From the NCBI GenBank assembly GCA_026193435.1, contig JAPHUN010000332.1, positions 1 through 5,675 on the forward strand: a stretch of DNA of 5,675 nucleotides, given 5' to 3'. Below, one piece after another: positions 5,343-5,675 of the stretch. The position numbers and the translations under genes were made by a program. Each line of letters begins with the position of its first letter. Position 1 is the stretch's first letter. The notes under the pieces are model-generated. The model worked only from the letters and a program-made list of their open reading frames with translations, was not told where the DNA came from and ran no database searches. Source of the stretch: Chlorobium sp. (GTDB lineage: Bacteria > Bacteroidota > Chlorobiia > Chlorobiales > Chlorobiaceae).

Positions 5343-5675
5343 ATGGACGGAAATTTTTCGAACAGAGTACAGGATGTCATCCGTCACAGCCGGGAGGAAG
5401 CTCTCAGGCTGGGTCATGACTATATAGGAACGGAACACTTGCTTTTAGGCCTGATCAAGGAAGGTGAAGGCATAGCGGCAAGAATTTTAAAAAATCTACA
5501 TATTGATCTCTTCAAACTCAAACAAAAGATTGAAGAGAGCACAACCCAGAAAGTGGCTGCGTCCCAAATGGGCAATGTGCCTTTGACAAAGCAGGCTGAA
5601 AAGGTACTCAAGATCACCTACCTCGAGGCCAAGATCTGCAAGTCGAACATTATCGGCACGGAACATCTTCTTCTC
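5343..5675 (+). CDS. clpC: ATP-dependent Clp protease ATP-binding subunit ClpC, N-terminal part (3' partial)
   Basis: The frame is open from ATG 5343 to the window end, giving 111 residues (starts MDGNFSNRVQDVI). This is the Clp N-terminal domain, which binds substrates and adaptors. It shows the family's internal duplication: the first repeat has HDYIGTEHLLLGLIKEGEG at 25-43, and the second begins near VPLTKQAEKVL (79-89) and repeats IGTEHLLL at 104-111. The two AAA+ modules and any ClpP-docking loop lie beyond the window. ClpC is a cytoplasmic hexameric unfoldase that feeds damaged or regulatory proteins to ClpP. There is no strong Shine-Dalgarno, only AGAG near 5332-5335. The gene is divergent from the hypothetical gene at 4619-5089, with a promoter-like site and an inverted repeat between them, consistent with stress control. 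Confidence 0.93.
   Translation, partial: MDGNFSNRVQDVIRHSREEALRLGHDYIGTEHLLLGLIKEGEGIAARILKNLHIDLFKLKQKIEESTTQKVAASQMGNVPLTKQAEKVLKITYLEAKICKSNIIGTEHLLL

Overview
The window looks like the chromosome of a green sulfur bacterium (Chlorobi; Chlorobium, Prosthecochloris or Pelodictyon type). This is an inference. It rests on balanced base composition, an anaerobic-type cobyrinate a,c-diamide synthase (CbiA), a lipid-anchored c-type cytochrome, a ClpC chaperone, and short 7-bp tandem repeats at gene ends. No rRNA, tRNA, CRISPR array, transposase or phage gene was seen.

Left part (1-1108): the last 33 codons of a gene run into a degenerate heptad repeat that supplies its stop codon. A spacer with a short palindromic repeat and a possible 35-codon small ORF follows. 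Next is a DUF4130 / TIGR03915-type protein (377-1108). This family normally sits beside a radical SAM protein of the TIGR03916 type, so the truncated upstream gene may be that partner.

Centre (1191-4602): four co-directional genes are packed with gaps of 4, 36 and 6 bases and probably form one transcription unit. They are a monohaem cytochrome c lipoprotein, an atypical SDR-fold NAD(P)-binding protein (YeeZ-like), an outer-membrane beta-barrel protein of the PF13557 type with a G8 tract, and cbiA. The cbiA product amidates the a and c side chains of cobyrinate in cobalamin (or pseudocobalamin) synthesis, which green sulfur bacteria also need for bacteriochlorophyll-related chemistry. The beta-barrel protein next to cbiA could carry a metal or corrinoid substrate, but the sequence does not prove it.

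Right part (4603-5675): a short hypothetical gene on the minus strand converges on cbiA. A 253-bp divergent intergenic region then carries a 13-bp-arm inverted repeat, partly CIRCE-like, next to a promoter-like TATAAT. It leads into the first 111 codons of clpC, which continues past the window.

Most of the window is ordinary housekeeping or metabolic sequence. The points worth a second look are the heptad repeats that form the 3' ends of two genes, the two G8 tracts inside coding sequence, the operator-like inverted repeat at clpC, and the unexplained cytochrome/SDR/porin-like/cbiA grouping. No clearly new defence or mobile system was found.
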